In this document: positions 57,001 to 64,000 of the stretch, piece by piece
Numbering within the stretch: the first letter of the stretch is position 1
Layout of the letters: each line of letters opens with the position of its first letter
DNA from: SYLG01 sp965226945
GTDB lineage: Bacteria > Planctomycetota > Planctomycetia > Gemmatales > Gemmataceae
Assembly: GCA_965226945.1 (NCBI GenBank)
Contig: OZ245717.1
Coordinates: forward strand, 2,294,001-2,358,000
DNA length: 64,000 bases
Direction of reading: 5' to 3'
Made by a program: the position numbers and the translations under genes
Notes under the pieces: generated by a model
The model's database searches: none
What the model saw: only the letters and a program-made list of their open reading frames with translations
What the model was told of the DNA's origin: nothing

Positions 57001-57610
57001 GCTTCAGGTCGCGGGCATTCTTAGCGATAGCGTGTTTCAGTCGGAGCTGCTCATGAACGAATCGACCTTGCTGCGCTACCAGCCGTCGATCGAGGGATAC
57101 CGGGTCATCCTGGCTTCGGCACCGGCGGGCCGGCAAGAAGAATTGGCGGCGATCTTGAATGCGGGCTGGGGCAAGCTGGGCGCGCGGGTGATTCGTTCGC
57201 GCGATCGACTGCAAGGGTTCCTCGCGGTGGAAAATACCTATCTCGCGACCTTCCAAGCACTTGGGTTTCTTGGATTGCTTTTGGGGATGGTGGGTATGGT
57301 CATCGCTCAGGGGCGAAGCGTGCTGGAACGATCCGGCGAATGGGCGCTAATGCGGGCGATCGGTTTTGGCAAAGGACGAATCGGTATCCTAGTCATGATG
57401 GAGATCATGACGCTCATGGCGGCCGGCCTGGTCATGGGCTTGCTCGCCACCTTGCCGGCCGTGGGACCCAGGATCTTGGAAACCGGCCTGTCCTGGTCGA
57501 ATTTGGCCTGGCTGGTCGGATCGGTGCTGGTGGTCAGCCTGGTTTCGACCCTCACCGCGGCGATTTTGGTGGGCCGGCTTGGGGTTTTGGCGGAACTTCG
57601 GCGAGAGTGA
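54074..57610 (+). CDS. FtsX/MacB-type ABC permease with an EF-hand in its outer domain
   Basis: The 1178-residue permease has an N-terminal helix (WVALGAALATTVIGGALLVG), a large outer domain (about 40-555), helices near 560-690 (LFLGFSFFLLFSAVALVSLLMQLLLE), a second pair near 715-765, a second outer domain (about 810-1045) and final helices (TFQALGFLGLLLGMVGMVIAQ; IMTLMAAGLVMGLLATLP). This is a duplicated FtsX layout. Residues 272-283 (DRDRDGILVKRE) form a canonical EF-hand calcium loop, unusual in this family. It works with the ATPase upstream. The substrate is unknown; lipoprotein or envelope functions are likely. Confidence 0.88.
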   Translation: MNRIRYLFDSLRFHLRDWTWVALGAALATTVIGGALLVGDALRASLARASLAKLGFVSHAMLPPRPVPASLVPRLSGSPATAEGKSPVIGMLLAQGSVSLSADAADSAKTIRGVTIQGVDAAFWKAFGSSSPDPDAAKAWVNPALARALSIKGPVELAVSAGKSSDTPRESLLGRKDLSSGLTTFTLACGGVLEGAGPGEFSLKGGLSADPVLFVPLDKLQKNLDLENRVNALLRSSPPDEAASRAALTLDDYGLTLWSPAARVDSLFAKLDRDRDGILVKREWQGRLGEAMVKEIDPAGQLSRATLLAWYKKHRNHLTLESKQFYLSSTMVDSAKTAAQTVGMRIDPILVHLANRIQRGDQEIAYSVVAGIGAPIGTGSGQVEPPPADQALLLDFPENPLKKSPAKELVLHFFPAEHAGEPRERQVTLPLAGMLSATGAVLDPDITPEFPGITDKLSLAEWNPPFPYDNKRIKPVDEKYWRDYRSVPKVIVNLATAQKLFGSRFGSVTSVLVSGTGVDADERAQAFGTELLKALDPAKAGLTWIAVREQALKKSAGNMDFSGLFLGFSFFLLFSAVALVSLLMQLLLERRSGEWGLLAALGWAKNRSLVQMLGESLLPVCLGILLGTPLAVFYCQGLLGWLAAHWPGGGLNGKLIVRWDAFSLFAGGAIALVTAVITLWWRGRGILRSGPADLLAVGGGAEPVARMKTGIYSVITVVTGLIAIAALTWLGFRVSGAEARAGCFFGAGALALICLGLLFRALLVYWDRHPVEGKRSLLMLALRGATRKPGRSLLTAGLLASSVFLLVAVDAFHRTADPGNESEISSWSGGYGLWVELDLPLLQNPQSEAGRQDILDTVEQAAKTDPAAARKKAGELLAQSTLTAFRLSEGDDISCLNLFQSGRPRILGVPATQIERGGFRFAAVPPASKDHPWKALAGTDAAEIPVFGENNTLMWTLHKGMGDTIDWTDAAGKSRPLQVAGILSDSVFQSELLMNESTLLRYQPSIEGYRVILASAPAGRQEELAAILNAGWGKLGARVIRSRDRLQGFLAVENTYLATFQALGFLGLLLGMVGMVIAQGRSVLERSGEWALMRAIGFGKGRIGILVMMEIMTLMAAGLVMGLLATLPAVGPRILETGLSWSNLAWLVGSVLVVSLVSTLTAAILVGRLGVLAELRRE

Positions 57611-57651
57611 CTGCGGGTCGCGCCTGTCGATTGGGAAAACGAGGAGAGGCA

Positions 57652-58887
57652 ATGGGTTCGAAGTATGCATGGTTGGGATATGTCGCGATCGCGGGGTTGG
57701 CCTGGGGGACCTATGTGCCGGTGGTCTTTTACGGCGGGCGGGAACTGACGACCGACCCGAGCCAACTGGGCGGGCGCCTGACTTCGATCCTGTGCGTCGG
57801 CATTGCCTACTTCGTGTTGGCAGTGCTCATTCCCCTTTTCCTGTTCCTTTCGAAGCAGCATGCCTGGCCGCCGTTCAAGGCCACCGGCCTGGCCTTTTCG
57901 GCACTGGCCGGCGTGATGGGCGCGGTGGGCGCGATCGCGGTGATTTTCGCCTCGAAGGCGGCCGTATTTGCCGCGCAAGAACAGGGAATGCCCGACGGTA
58001 CTTACCGGATGTACATTGCGCCGTTGATCTTTGGTTTGGCGCCGGTCATCAACACCCTCGTCAGCCTGTTCTGGCATCCCAAGCCGGGAAATCCCTGGCA
58101 CTTCGGCCTGGAGAAATTGCCCGGTCCCAAGCTGCTTGGCGGCATTTTGCTCGTGGGTCTGGGAGCGTTTCTGGTGCTTTACGCCAAGGAACAGAACGAA
58201 AGTCCCGGCGCGGCGGCCAAGAAAGAAGTGGTTCCCGCGGTGGTCGAAGGGAAACCCGAAGGGACGCTGCCAGGTGGCGAACCCCTCGTTGCCCCGGCAA
58301 GCGGCCAGTGGAAATACGAATGGCTGGGTTATGTCGTTTTGGCCGGGCTGGCCTGGGGCACCTACGTGCCGATCGTGTTTTATGGCGGGCAGGAACTTAC
58401 GGGCAAGCCGGGAGATCTTGGCGGCCGGCTCATGTCGATTTTGTGTGTGGGCATGGCCTATTTTCTGTTAGCGGTGCTCATCCCCGGGGCGTTGATGAGT
58501 TCGGGCGCGGTCAACTGGCCGGCGTCGATCACGACAAGCGGACTGGCATTCTCGGGACTTGCAGGCGTGGCGGGAGCGGTCGGCGCCATCTGCGTCATCT
58601 TCGCCTCGAAGGCGGCCGTCGATGCGGCCAAGGCGCAGGGGATCGCGCCAGCGTCGTTTCGCGTTTACATCGCGCCTTTGATCTTTGGCTTGGCTCCGGT
58701 CATCAACACCCTGGTCAGTCTTTTGTGGCATCCGAAAAAGGCGGGGGATTTCTTGCACTTCGGCCTGGAGCAAACTCCCAACCCGCTTCTGGCGCTGGGG
58801 ATCGTCAGCGTGGGCGCCGGGGCGTTTCTCGTGCTTTTGGCCAAGGAGCAGTCGGAAGCGGGGCCCAAACCGGGTGGCGGCAAATGA
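57652..58887 (+). CDS. Integral membrane protein made of two homologous halves
   Basis: The 411-residue protein starts at ATG 57652 after GAGGAG. Residues about 1-185 and 217-411 are nearly the same sequence: KYAWLGYVAIAGLAWGTYVP against KYEWLGYVVLAGLAWGTYVP, and FGLAPVINTLVSLFWHP against FGLAPVINTLVSLLWHP. Each half has about five membrane helices, so the protein has about ten. The halves are joined by a charged linker (KEQNESPGAAAKKEVV). I do not recognise the family; it resembles small transporter or sensor proteins. It overlaps the next gene by 4 bases. Confidence 0.82.
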   Translation: MGSKYAWLGYVAIAGLAWGTYVPVVFYGGRELTTDPSQLGGRLTSILCVGIAYFVLAVLIPLFLFLSKQHAWPPFKATGLAFSALAGVMGAVGAIAVIFASKAAVFAAQEQGMPDGTYRMYIAPLIFGLAPVINTLVSLFWHPKPGNPWHFGLEKLPGPKLLGGILLVGLGAFLVLYAKEQNESPGAAAKKEVVPAVVEGKPEGTLPGGEPLVAPASGQWKYEWLGYVVLAGLAWGTYVPIVFYGGQELTGKPGDLGGRLMSILCVGMAYFLLAVLIPGALMSSGAVNWPASITTSGLAFSGLAGVAGAVGAICVIFASKAAVDAAKAQGIAPASFRVYIAPLIFGLAPVINTLVSLLWHPKKAGDFLHFGLEQTPNPLLALGIVSVGAGAFLVLLAKEQSEAGPKPGGGK

Positions 58888-59282
58888 ACCCCGATACCGC
58901 TCAAGAACCATCCGCGGGAGCAGGGCCGGCGCCGCTCAAGAAGCAAGAAGCGGTGCGCCTGCTGCAATTTGAACTGGGCCACCTGTGGATGATCCGCACC
59001 TTCTTGAAGCATGCCGATGAGATTCAGGAAGACGAGGGAATGCTCGAGGTGCCGCGCGAACTATTCGATGCGATTCGCGCGACGGAGCCGGCGTTTTTGG
59101 CGGGCGATTGGGACCGCTACTTGCGCAAGCTCAAGGGAAAGATGAGCAAGCTCGAAGCGGTGCGCGACCGGTACCTGGAAAAGTACCGGGAGTTTTCCGA
59201 TCACACCAATTTCGCCATGGCGGGAGTCTCCCTGGATGGATCGATTCGATCCATCCAGGATATTCTGGCCAGGACGATTTAG
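58884..59282 (+). CDS. Hypothetical cytoplasmic protein
   Basis: The 132-residue protein starts at ATG 58884, overlapping the previous stop (ATGA), so it is translationally coupled to the duplicated membrane protein. It is helical and charged (AVRLLQFELGHLWMIRTFLKHADEIQEDEGMLEVPRELFDAI, LRKLKGKMSKLEAVRDRYLEKYREF). No known motif is seen. Similar proteins occur in Planctomycetes as I recall. It converges with the FHA gene. Confidence 0.7.
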   Translation: MNPDTAQEPSAGAGPAPLKKQEAVRLLQFELGHLWMIRTFLKHADEIQEDEGMLEVPRELFDAIRATEPAFLAGDWDRYLRKLKGKMSKLEAVRDRYLEKYREFSDHTNFAMAGVSLDGSIRSIQDILARTI

Positions 59283-59289
59283 CGGGCGG

Positions 59290-59811
59290 CTATTCTTCTT
59301 CGGCCCCGGCCGAAGCATCGGTGCCATCGAGCAAGAAATCGGCGGGATCGAAGGCGCGTGGTTTGGGAGCGGCCGAGGGCGTGGGGCGGCGGCGCACCAG
59401 GCCGGCTTTTTCCATGAGCGACTGACTGATATCGACCCCGTCCTGCGTATCGTTCGGCTGGTTCTCGAGGGGAGCGGCGGGAGCCAAATCCTCATCGTCC
59501 TCCGTCGCGGCACGGGGTAGATCGTAAATCATTTTGAAGTCGCGCTTGCCGATGCGCAGGGTGTCGCCAGGGTAGACGGTGCGCGCTTGCTGGATGCGCA
59601 TGCCGTTGATCTTGGTGCCATTGGTGCTGCCCAGATCTTCGACAAGCCAGTAGCCGCCGCGAAAAAGCAATTTAAGATGCTGGCCCGATATATTGGGATA
59701 TTCCATTTGGATATCGCAAGAAGGCCGTCTTCCGATGACAAGCTCGGCTCGATTCAATTCGATCGGATCACCGCCACCATGTGGCATAAGACGACCTTGC
59801 ACCGGGTACAT
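59290..59811 (-). CDS. FHA-domain protein
   Basis: The 173-residue protein has an N-terminal forkhead-associated domain (about 20-95) with GRRPSCDIQ, SGQHLKLLF and DLGSTNGTKIN, the residues that bind phosphothreonine. The C-terminal half is low-complexity and acidic (PRAATEDDEDLAPAAP, PADFLLDG). It probably reads the output of Ser/Thr kinases such as the one at 10.9-14.7 kb, though the link is not shown. Confidence 0.92.
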   Translation of the reverse strand: MYPVQGRLMPHGGGDPIELNRAELVIGRRPSCDIQMEYPNISGQHLKLLFRGGYWLVEDLGSTNGTKINGMRIQQARTVYPGDTLRIGKRDFKMIYDLPRAATEDDEDLAPAAPLENQPNDTQDGVDISQSLMEKAGLVRRRPTPSAAPKPRAFDPADFLLDGTDASAGAEEE

Positions 59812-59922
59812 TTGGGACCTCCGCGAGGTGATTTGTTTGGGTATTTTACCTGGGCACTTTTAGAGGGAAAAGGGAAAGGAACGACTCCCGAAAATCCCCA
59901 TTTCTCCTTCTCCCATTATGAG

Positions 59923-59966
59923 TCAAAAAAAGAAGGCCGGCACTTTCCTGAGAGAAAATGCCGGCC
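59923..59966 (-). terminator. Terminator after the small secreted protein
   Basis: GGCCGGCA (59935-59942) pairs with TGCCGGCC (59959-59966), extended by TTT/AAA. On the minus strand it is followed by TTCTTTTTTTGAC. Confidence 0.85.
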
Positions 59967-59988
59967 GAAATGCGATTCAGGCTAACTT

Positions 59989-60339
59989 TTAGTAGCCCCA
60001 GTAAGCGGGCTGGCTGCCGTAAGCAGGTGCGTAGGTGCCGGGATAGTTGCCGGAAGGCATTCCGGAGTTCATGGCACCTTGAGCAGGCCAGTAGGGATAG
60101 GCCATGGGAGCGGGGACGTTGAAATAGGCTTCATAGGGGTAGTAGAGATACCAGGGCGATGCAACCGGTGCATTCATGTAGCGGCCGGGATAGTAAGGAA
60201 TGCCATGACCCCAGAAGGCCTTGGAACCAGGATTGGCTTGACGGCCATAGGCCAAAGGTCCGCCCCCCGCCTGAGCGGAAGGAGCCATCATTAAAGCCAG
60301 AATGGGAAGCAGAGCAACGAGCAAGATGCGACGAAACAT
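59989..60339 (-). CDS. Small secreted Tyr/Pro/Gly-rich protein
   Basis: The 116-residue protein has a clear signal peptide (ILLVALLPILALMMAPSAQAG). The mature part is low in charge and rich in Tyr, Pro, Gly and Ala (YYPGRYMNAP, WYLYYPYEAYF, GSQPAYWGY at the end). It resembles structural or surface proteins, with no enzyme motif. It is followed by a strong terminator, so it may be highly expressed. Confidence 0.75.
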   Translation of the reverse strand: MFRRILLVALLPILALMMAPSAQAGGGPLAYGRQANPGSKAFWGHGIPYYPGRYMNAPVASPWYLYYPYEAYFNVPAPMAYPYWPAQGAMNSGMPSGNYPGTYAPAYGSQPAYWGY

Positions 60340-60496
60340 GTGGCGGCCTCATGGAGTAAGATGGCAACAGCTTAAATCACCTAGCTTACCCAGTCTCCAC
60401 TTGGAATGGGATTCGGGCCACTTTTCTGAAGAGGAAAACTGCAGAAATTAGGCGGCCGGGGCCATTGGTAGCGGTTCTAGCGGATATGCGCACGCG

Positions 60497-63337
60497 CTAC
60501 CAATCGAGGCGAATCCAGGTCATTTCCCGGCGCGGGATTTCCAACTGGATCCCATCTTCATGGATGCTCAGCCCCATGCTGTGGTAGCCGTCCGAATCGA
60601 GGCTTGAGGCACTGCGCGGTGCCCGAAAACACCTCAGCTCCCCGATGCTGTATTGCCCCTCGCATTCCTGCAAACGAATCGTCAAACCAGGATGCTCGGA
60701 AGGACCTTCTGCCTGACCGTTCTCCTCGTGGACAGGTGGCGCGAAGTCGCTGGATGCCTGGTTTTCCGGTTCGGCAATGCGGAATTCTCCCATCAACACA
60801 TTGGCAAGGTCCGGGTGGAACAACCAGGCCGAGGCGCCCGCGGCCGGCGGTCCGCGATCGACTTGCACCAGCGGCGCGGGAGAGATCATGGCATGCGCGA
60901 TCTGCTCGAGATGGTTGCGGTCCATGCACAGGCCATATTCAAAATGGGTCGCGGTTTCTCCCGGCGCAATCAGGATCAGATCGAGCTGGCTGGCCCCGTG
61001 GCGCTGCAAAAACGGCATGCCTCCGCTCAACAGCGCGACATTGGAACTGCCTTGTTTCCACTCCAAAAACTCAGCCGATAGCGGGCGGTTGTGCCTGCTT
61101 TCCTCCACCATGCCAAGCGCCCCTCGGGATAGGGTCGAGCCCCCCGTCGGCACCGAAAATCTCGCACCATAAGCAGCATGCCAGGGATATCCCGAAGGCG
61201 GCCTGATCGGCTCCAGGTCGATTGCAATCTCAAGCACGGGGCGCCCGATCCAGGCGCGAAGCCGCTGGGTGTAGGTTGCCAGGATTTCACCCTGTTCGTC
61301 GGTGATCTCCCCCTTGCAGGTCAATTCTCCCAGGGCCGGCCCACTACTCCCCACCTTCACTTCCGTGAGCTTCATGCGGCCGCCAGGCAAATAGGTCAGT
61401 TGATGCACGAGCCGGTTTTGCCGGAAACGCACATCGCGGAAGGCACGGATCGCCCCGGTTTCCGTGTCGATTTCCGCTTCGAAGAATTCATTGCGCACCG
61501 TTTTTTCATCGGCCAGGCGCAATCGTGCGCGCGGCGGAGGTTTGGGTGGCCCCCCTTTTGAGGGAATCCAGGCGTAGCCAAGCGACGGCACCTCGACGAC
61601 CACCCGGCTCGTTTCGCCATCTTTTTGAAAGGCCTTAACCGGTCCATCGATCTCCAAATAACCGTCGATTCCCTGGGTTTCCAGGGCGACGCGGCGGGTA
61701 AATGCACAGGGGTTAAACACCATGAAACCCGGATTGGGAGGGCGCCCGCCCAGAAGCCGCTCGGCAAGGGCGGCGCTGGCGCGCTCCAGGTGCGAATCGG
61801 CCGCGCCCGGGTCTTCCCCGGTTTCCATCCCATCCTCGGCGCGCGCCAGTTCCTCGCGCAGGGTCTTCCAGCCCGTTTGAGGAGCGCCTTTATCCAGGAT
61901 TTCGCGGATCGCCGATAGCGTGTAAGCCGCATCCATCCGCCGCCTTTTGCGGGCTGTGCTCGCGCGAGACGAGACCGGGTCGAGGTTCACGCCATCGGCC
62001 GAATCGCGGTTTTCGGGTGCCAGCCAGTCATGGGTGTAGTCGTCCCACGAGGTCACCCCCGGATATTCAGCTGGGCTTGCCTCATTGAAGTAGGCGTCCA
62101 ATCCCACCCACCGGCCCATGACCGGTCCCAGCGAGGCCAGCTGTGTAACCAGGCGATAAAGCGGCGTCGGTTCGTCGCGATGAACGAGCACGATCGTGGG
62201 GGCATGGTCCTCGCGCACCGCCCGGCCCAGGTGATAGGCCATATGAAACCAGGTTTGCGGCGATTCGGCAGGCAAAGGAACCCGCGCCAACGCTTCCACG
62301 GAGCGGCCATCGGAACCGGCCCAACTGATCACAGGCGAACGGTAGTGGGGCATTGAGGCCTCATCGAAGGAAATGAGCAAGGCCCGTCTTATCCCCTCCT
62401 TGTGCAAGAGCAACGGCATGAGGGGATGGAGGCCGGCCTTGGTCCTGGCAAAGGTTTTTACCGGCTGGCCCAAAAGACTTTCGTAAATGGTTTTGCCTTT
62501 GCGCAAATTCCAAAGCTGCGACTCCACCGAACGCAACGGTTCATCTCGTTCCAGATACAGCCCGCCGGCGACTTCCAGCATCCCCTTATCTGCCTGTTCG
62601 CGCAAAAATCGAAACGTTTTCGGATCCTTTTTTTCCAAATTTTCAAGCCACAAGCCGCTGGCGATGAGGTTGCGAACGATCGAACCTTCAAGCCAGGCAG
62701 TTTCTTCTTGAACGCCTGAGGGGATCGCTTCGGCAAGGATCAGATCGACATGAAACAAGGCGCTTGAGGTAACCGACTCCCGGGCTTGAACCAAAAGCGC
62801 GGCCGCGTCGGCCGCGGCGGCTTCGAGCGCCTCGAAATCACCTGCTTGCCAGAAGGCGAGTGCCGCCCGGACCTTGGCCGTAAACGAGGCAACATCGAGC
62901 AGATTGGGGTGGTCTTGCGATTCGCAAAACGCTTCGAGCCAAGCGAAACCGTAACCCAGCGACTGGAAGACTTGCCCCTCTTTGGCAGCAAACCAGTACG
63001 GATTTTTCGCCGATTCTTCACTTCCTTGATTTTCGTCGGCAAGTGCCAAAAGGACACAACCGGCGCTCCGGGCCCTTTCGGGCCAGTCGCTGGGCAAAAG
63101 CGCGAGGGTGGCGGGCGTGGCAAGGTAGGTATGGTCGGGGCGGGGGGGATCGTAGTCGTAGGGGCCGCCGATTTGAGGAATCCCCTCGATTTTCAGGAGA
63201 TTCTCCGGCTTCCAGAAGGTTAGCCATCCCTCCAGCCAATCCTGGATTTCCCGATCTGAGAGATAGGTCATCCCAGTTGAGGGTAATTTCTGACTGGAGA
63301 GGAAAATGCCCGTGGGCAAAAGGACGGAATCGGTCAT
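60497..63337 (-). CDS. Large protein related to glycoside hydrolase family 38 C-terminal region
   Basis: From ATG 63337 (GGGAA upstream) the protein has 946 residues and no signal peptide. The C-terminal half has alpha-mannosidase-like beta features: GFMVFNPCAFTRRVALE, VRNEFFEAEIDTETGAIRAFRDV, GPALGELTCKGEI, PVLEIAIDLEPI. The N-terminal 400 residues do not show the usual HxD...W catalytic entry of GH38, so activity on alpha-mannosides is uncertain. Planctomycetes have related large proteins of unknown role. The longer frame to 63457 lacks support. Confidence 0.6.
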   Translation of the reverse strand: MTDSVLLPTGIFLSSQKLPSTGMTYLSDREIQDWLEGWLTFWKPENLLKIEGIPQIGGPYDYDPPRPDHTYLATPATLALLPSDWPERARSAGCVLLALADENQGSEESAKNPYWFAAKEGQVFQSLGYGFAWLEAFCESQDHPNLLDVASFTAKVRAALAFWQAGDFEALEAAAADAAALLVQARESVTSSALFHVDLILAEAIPSGVQEETAWLEGSIVRNLIASGLWLENLEKKDPKTFRFLREQADKGMLEVAGGLYLERDEPLRSVESQLWNLRKGKTIYESLLGQPVKTFARTKAGLHPLMPLLLHKEGIRRALLISFDEASMPHYRSPVISWAGSDGRSVEALARVPLPAESPQTWFHMAYHLGRAVREDHAPTIVLVHRDEPTPLYRLVTQLASLGPVMGRWVGLDAYFNEASPAEYPGVTSWDDYTHDWLAPENRDSADGVNLDPVSSRASTARKRRRMDAAYTLSAIREILDKGAPQTGWKTLREELARAEDGMETGEDPGAADSHLERASAALAERLLGGRPPNPGFMVFNPCAFTRRVALETQGIDGYLEIDGPVKAFQKDGETSRVVVEVPSLGYAWIPSKGGPPKPPPRARLRLADEKTVRNEFFEAEIDTETGAIRAFRDVRFRQNRLVHQLTYLPGGRMKLTEVKVGSSGPALGELTCKGEITDEQGEILATYTQRLRAWIGRPVLEIAIDLEPIRPPSGYPWHAAYGARFSVPTGGSTLSRGALGMVEESRHNRPLSAEFLEWKQGSSNVALLSGGMPFLQRHGASQLDLILIAPGETATHFEYGLCMDRNHLEQIAHAMISPAPLVQVDRGPPAAGASAWLFHPDLANVLMGEFRIAEPENQASSDFAPPVHEENGQAEGPSEHPGLTIRLQECEGQYSIGELRCFRAPRSASSLDSDGYHSMGLSIHEDGIQLEIPRREMTWIRLDW

Positions 63338-63478
63338 CGACTGCTGTTTCCCAAAAACCCATGGCGCACTCACAGGGATAGGTCTATGCCTTGCGGGGCT
63401 GGTGGGGAACAAATACAATAACACGGCAATAACTCCGTGCCCGAAATCCACTCCCAAAAACCCGGAAAGGCCTGTCCT

Positions 63479-64000
63479 ATGTCAAAGTCCCTCCGCAAGG
63501 GGTTCACGCTAATCGAGCTTCTTGTCGTTATTGCAATCATCGGCGTTCTTGTTGGTTTGCTGATTCCGGCCGTCCAAAAGGTTCGTGAGGCAGCCGCCAG
63601 ATCCAAGAGCACAAACAATCTCAAGCAGATGGGCCTCGCCATTGAGGGTTGCATCGGCAGCACCTCCAAGGCTGAATACCCCCCCTCGTTTGGGGCCTAC
63701 CCCGATGGCGGGTTCCCCTTCGGCATCCAGGTCAACGACCCGACCGATCCCACGGGCCGCAGAAAAATCCTGCAACCCACCACCGTCTACGGGTCGCTGT
63801 TCTACTACCTGCTGCCTTACCTGCAAAACGAGAACCTTTACAACCAGGCCAAGGATACCGGCACCCCCACGGTGACCGAAGCTTCTTCCAATTTCTATCC
63901 CGGAGTGATTTCGAACAAGAAGCGCCTGCCCGGCTACGCTTCCGATGTGGACCCCACGCAGGACAACAACCTTGGCCTGACCAGCTACGCGACCAACAAC
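63479..64000 (+). CDS. DUF1559-type prepilin-like protein, 3' end outside the window
   Basis: ATG 63479 follows AAGG by nine bases. The N terminus is a type IV pilin/pseudopilin signal: SLRKGFTLIELLVVIAIIG, cleaved after Gly, with Glu at +5, then a helix ending in LIPAVQKVREAAARSKSTNN. This is the hallmark of the DUF1559 family that is greatly expanded in Planctomycetes. The visible 174 residues include SLFYYLLPYLQNENLYNQ. The gene continues past the right edge, so its full length is unknown. Confidence 0.93.
   Translation, partial: MSKSLRKGFTLIELLVVIAIIGVLVGLLIPAVQKVREAAARSKSTNNLKQMGLAIEGCIGSTSKAEYPPSFGAYPDGGFPFGIQVNDPTDPTGRRKILQPTTVYGSLFYYLLPYLQNENLYNQAKDTGTPTVTEASSNFYPGVISNKKRLPGYASDVDPTQDNNLGLTSYATNN

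Noticed and set aside
57340..57651. Upstream extension of the duplicated membrane protein
   Set aside because: The extra part overlaps the permease gene and lacks a ribosome site; GAGGAG supports ATG 57652.

Overview
The window is about 60% GC chromosomal DNA from a bacterium that looks like a member of the Planctomycetes, probably a Gemmata or Isosphaera relative. The evidence is the gene content: a DUF1559-type prepilin-like protein at the right edge, a giant DUF1080/dehydrogenase-like/CxxCH protein, another DUF1080 protein, an ECF sigma factor fused to a membrane-anchored outer domain, a sigma factor followed by a Ser/Thr kinase with TPR repeats, and paired serpins with twin-arginine-like leaders. 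This assignment is an inference from family knowledge, not a marker-gene placement.

Layout. 1-1.2 kb: a 3'-truncated Ada fragment and a methyltransferase. 1.4-7.8 kb (minus strand): a tightly coupled seven-gene operon with two radical SAM proteins, an alkaline-phosphatase/sulfatase-fold hydrolase, an ATP-grasp protein and an LRR protein (matching the uncharacterised Salmonella STM4011-STM4015 families), preceded by an LRR-DUF6745 protein and a small His-rich protein. 8.1-10 kb: an SDR, a RutE-like nitroreductase and a membrane protein. 10.2-14.7 kb: ECF sigma factor and kinase. 14.9-22.9 kb: a sigma-54 activator, a predicted -24/-12 promoter, then STAS protein, small protein, RND efflux adaptor and pump, and an epimerase. 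23.1-25.1 kb: copper amine oxidase.

25.1-32.2 kb is an RNA-repair locus. rtcR is divergent from a Ro60/TROVE gene that has a good -24/-12 promoter. Between Ro and rtcB lie three tandem, circularly permuted tRNA-like RNAs (YrlA-type Y RNAs), each with a long closing stem and the order T-arm, capped acceptor-like stem, D-arm. A fourth, shorter Y-like RNA and a 38-bp inverted-repeat element precede them. rtcB and rtcA follow. The likely logic is that RtcR senses an RNA damage product and switches on Ro, the Y RNAs, the RNA ligase and the RNA cyclase together.

32.3-43.5 kb: an AT-richer TPR gene, two serpins, msrB, terC, a methyltransferase, the sigma-factor fusion and two alpha/beta hydrolases. 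43.8-53.2 kb: DUF1080 proteins, a DUF1444 lipoprotein, peptidase T, an aldehyde dehydrogenase and the giant heme-motif protein. 53.4-59.3 kb: a LolD/FtsX-like ABC pair whose permease carries an EF-hand loop, then an internally duplicated membrane protein. 59.3-64 kb: FHA protein, small secreted protein, GH38-like protein and the start of the DUF1559 gene. The two systems most worth study are the radical-SAM/LRR operon and the Ro-Rtc locus with its Y RNA array.
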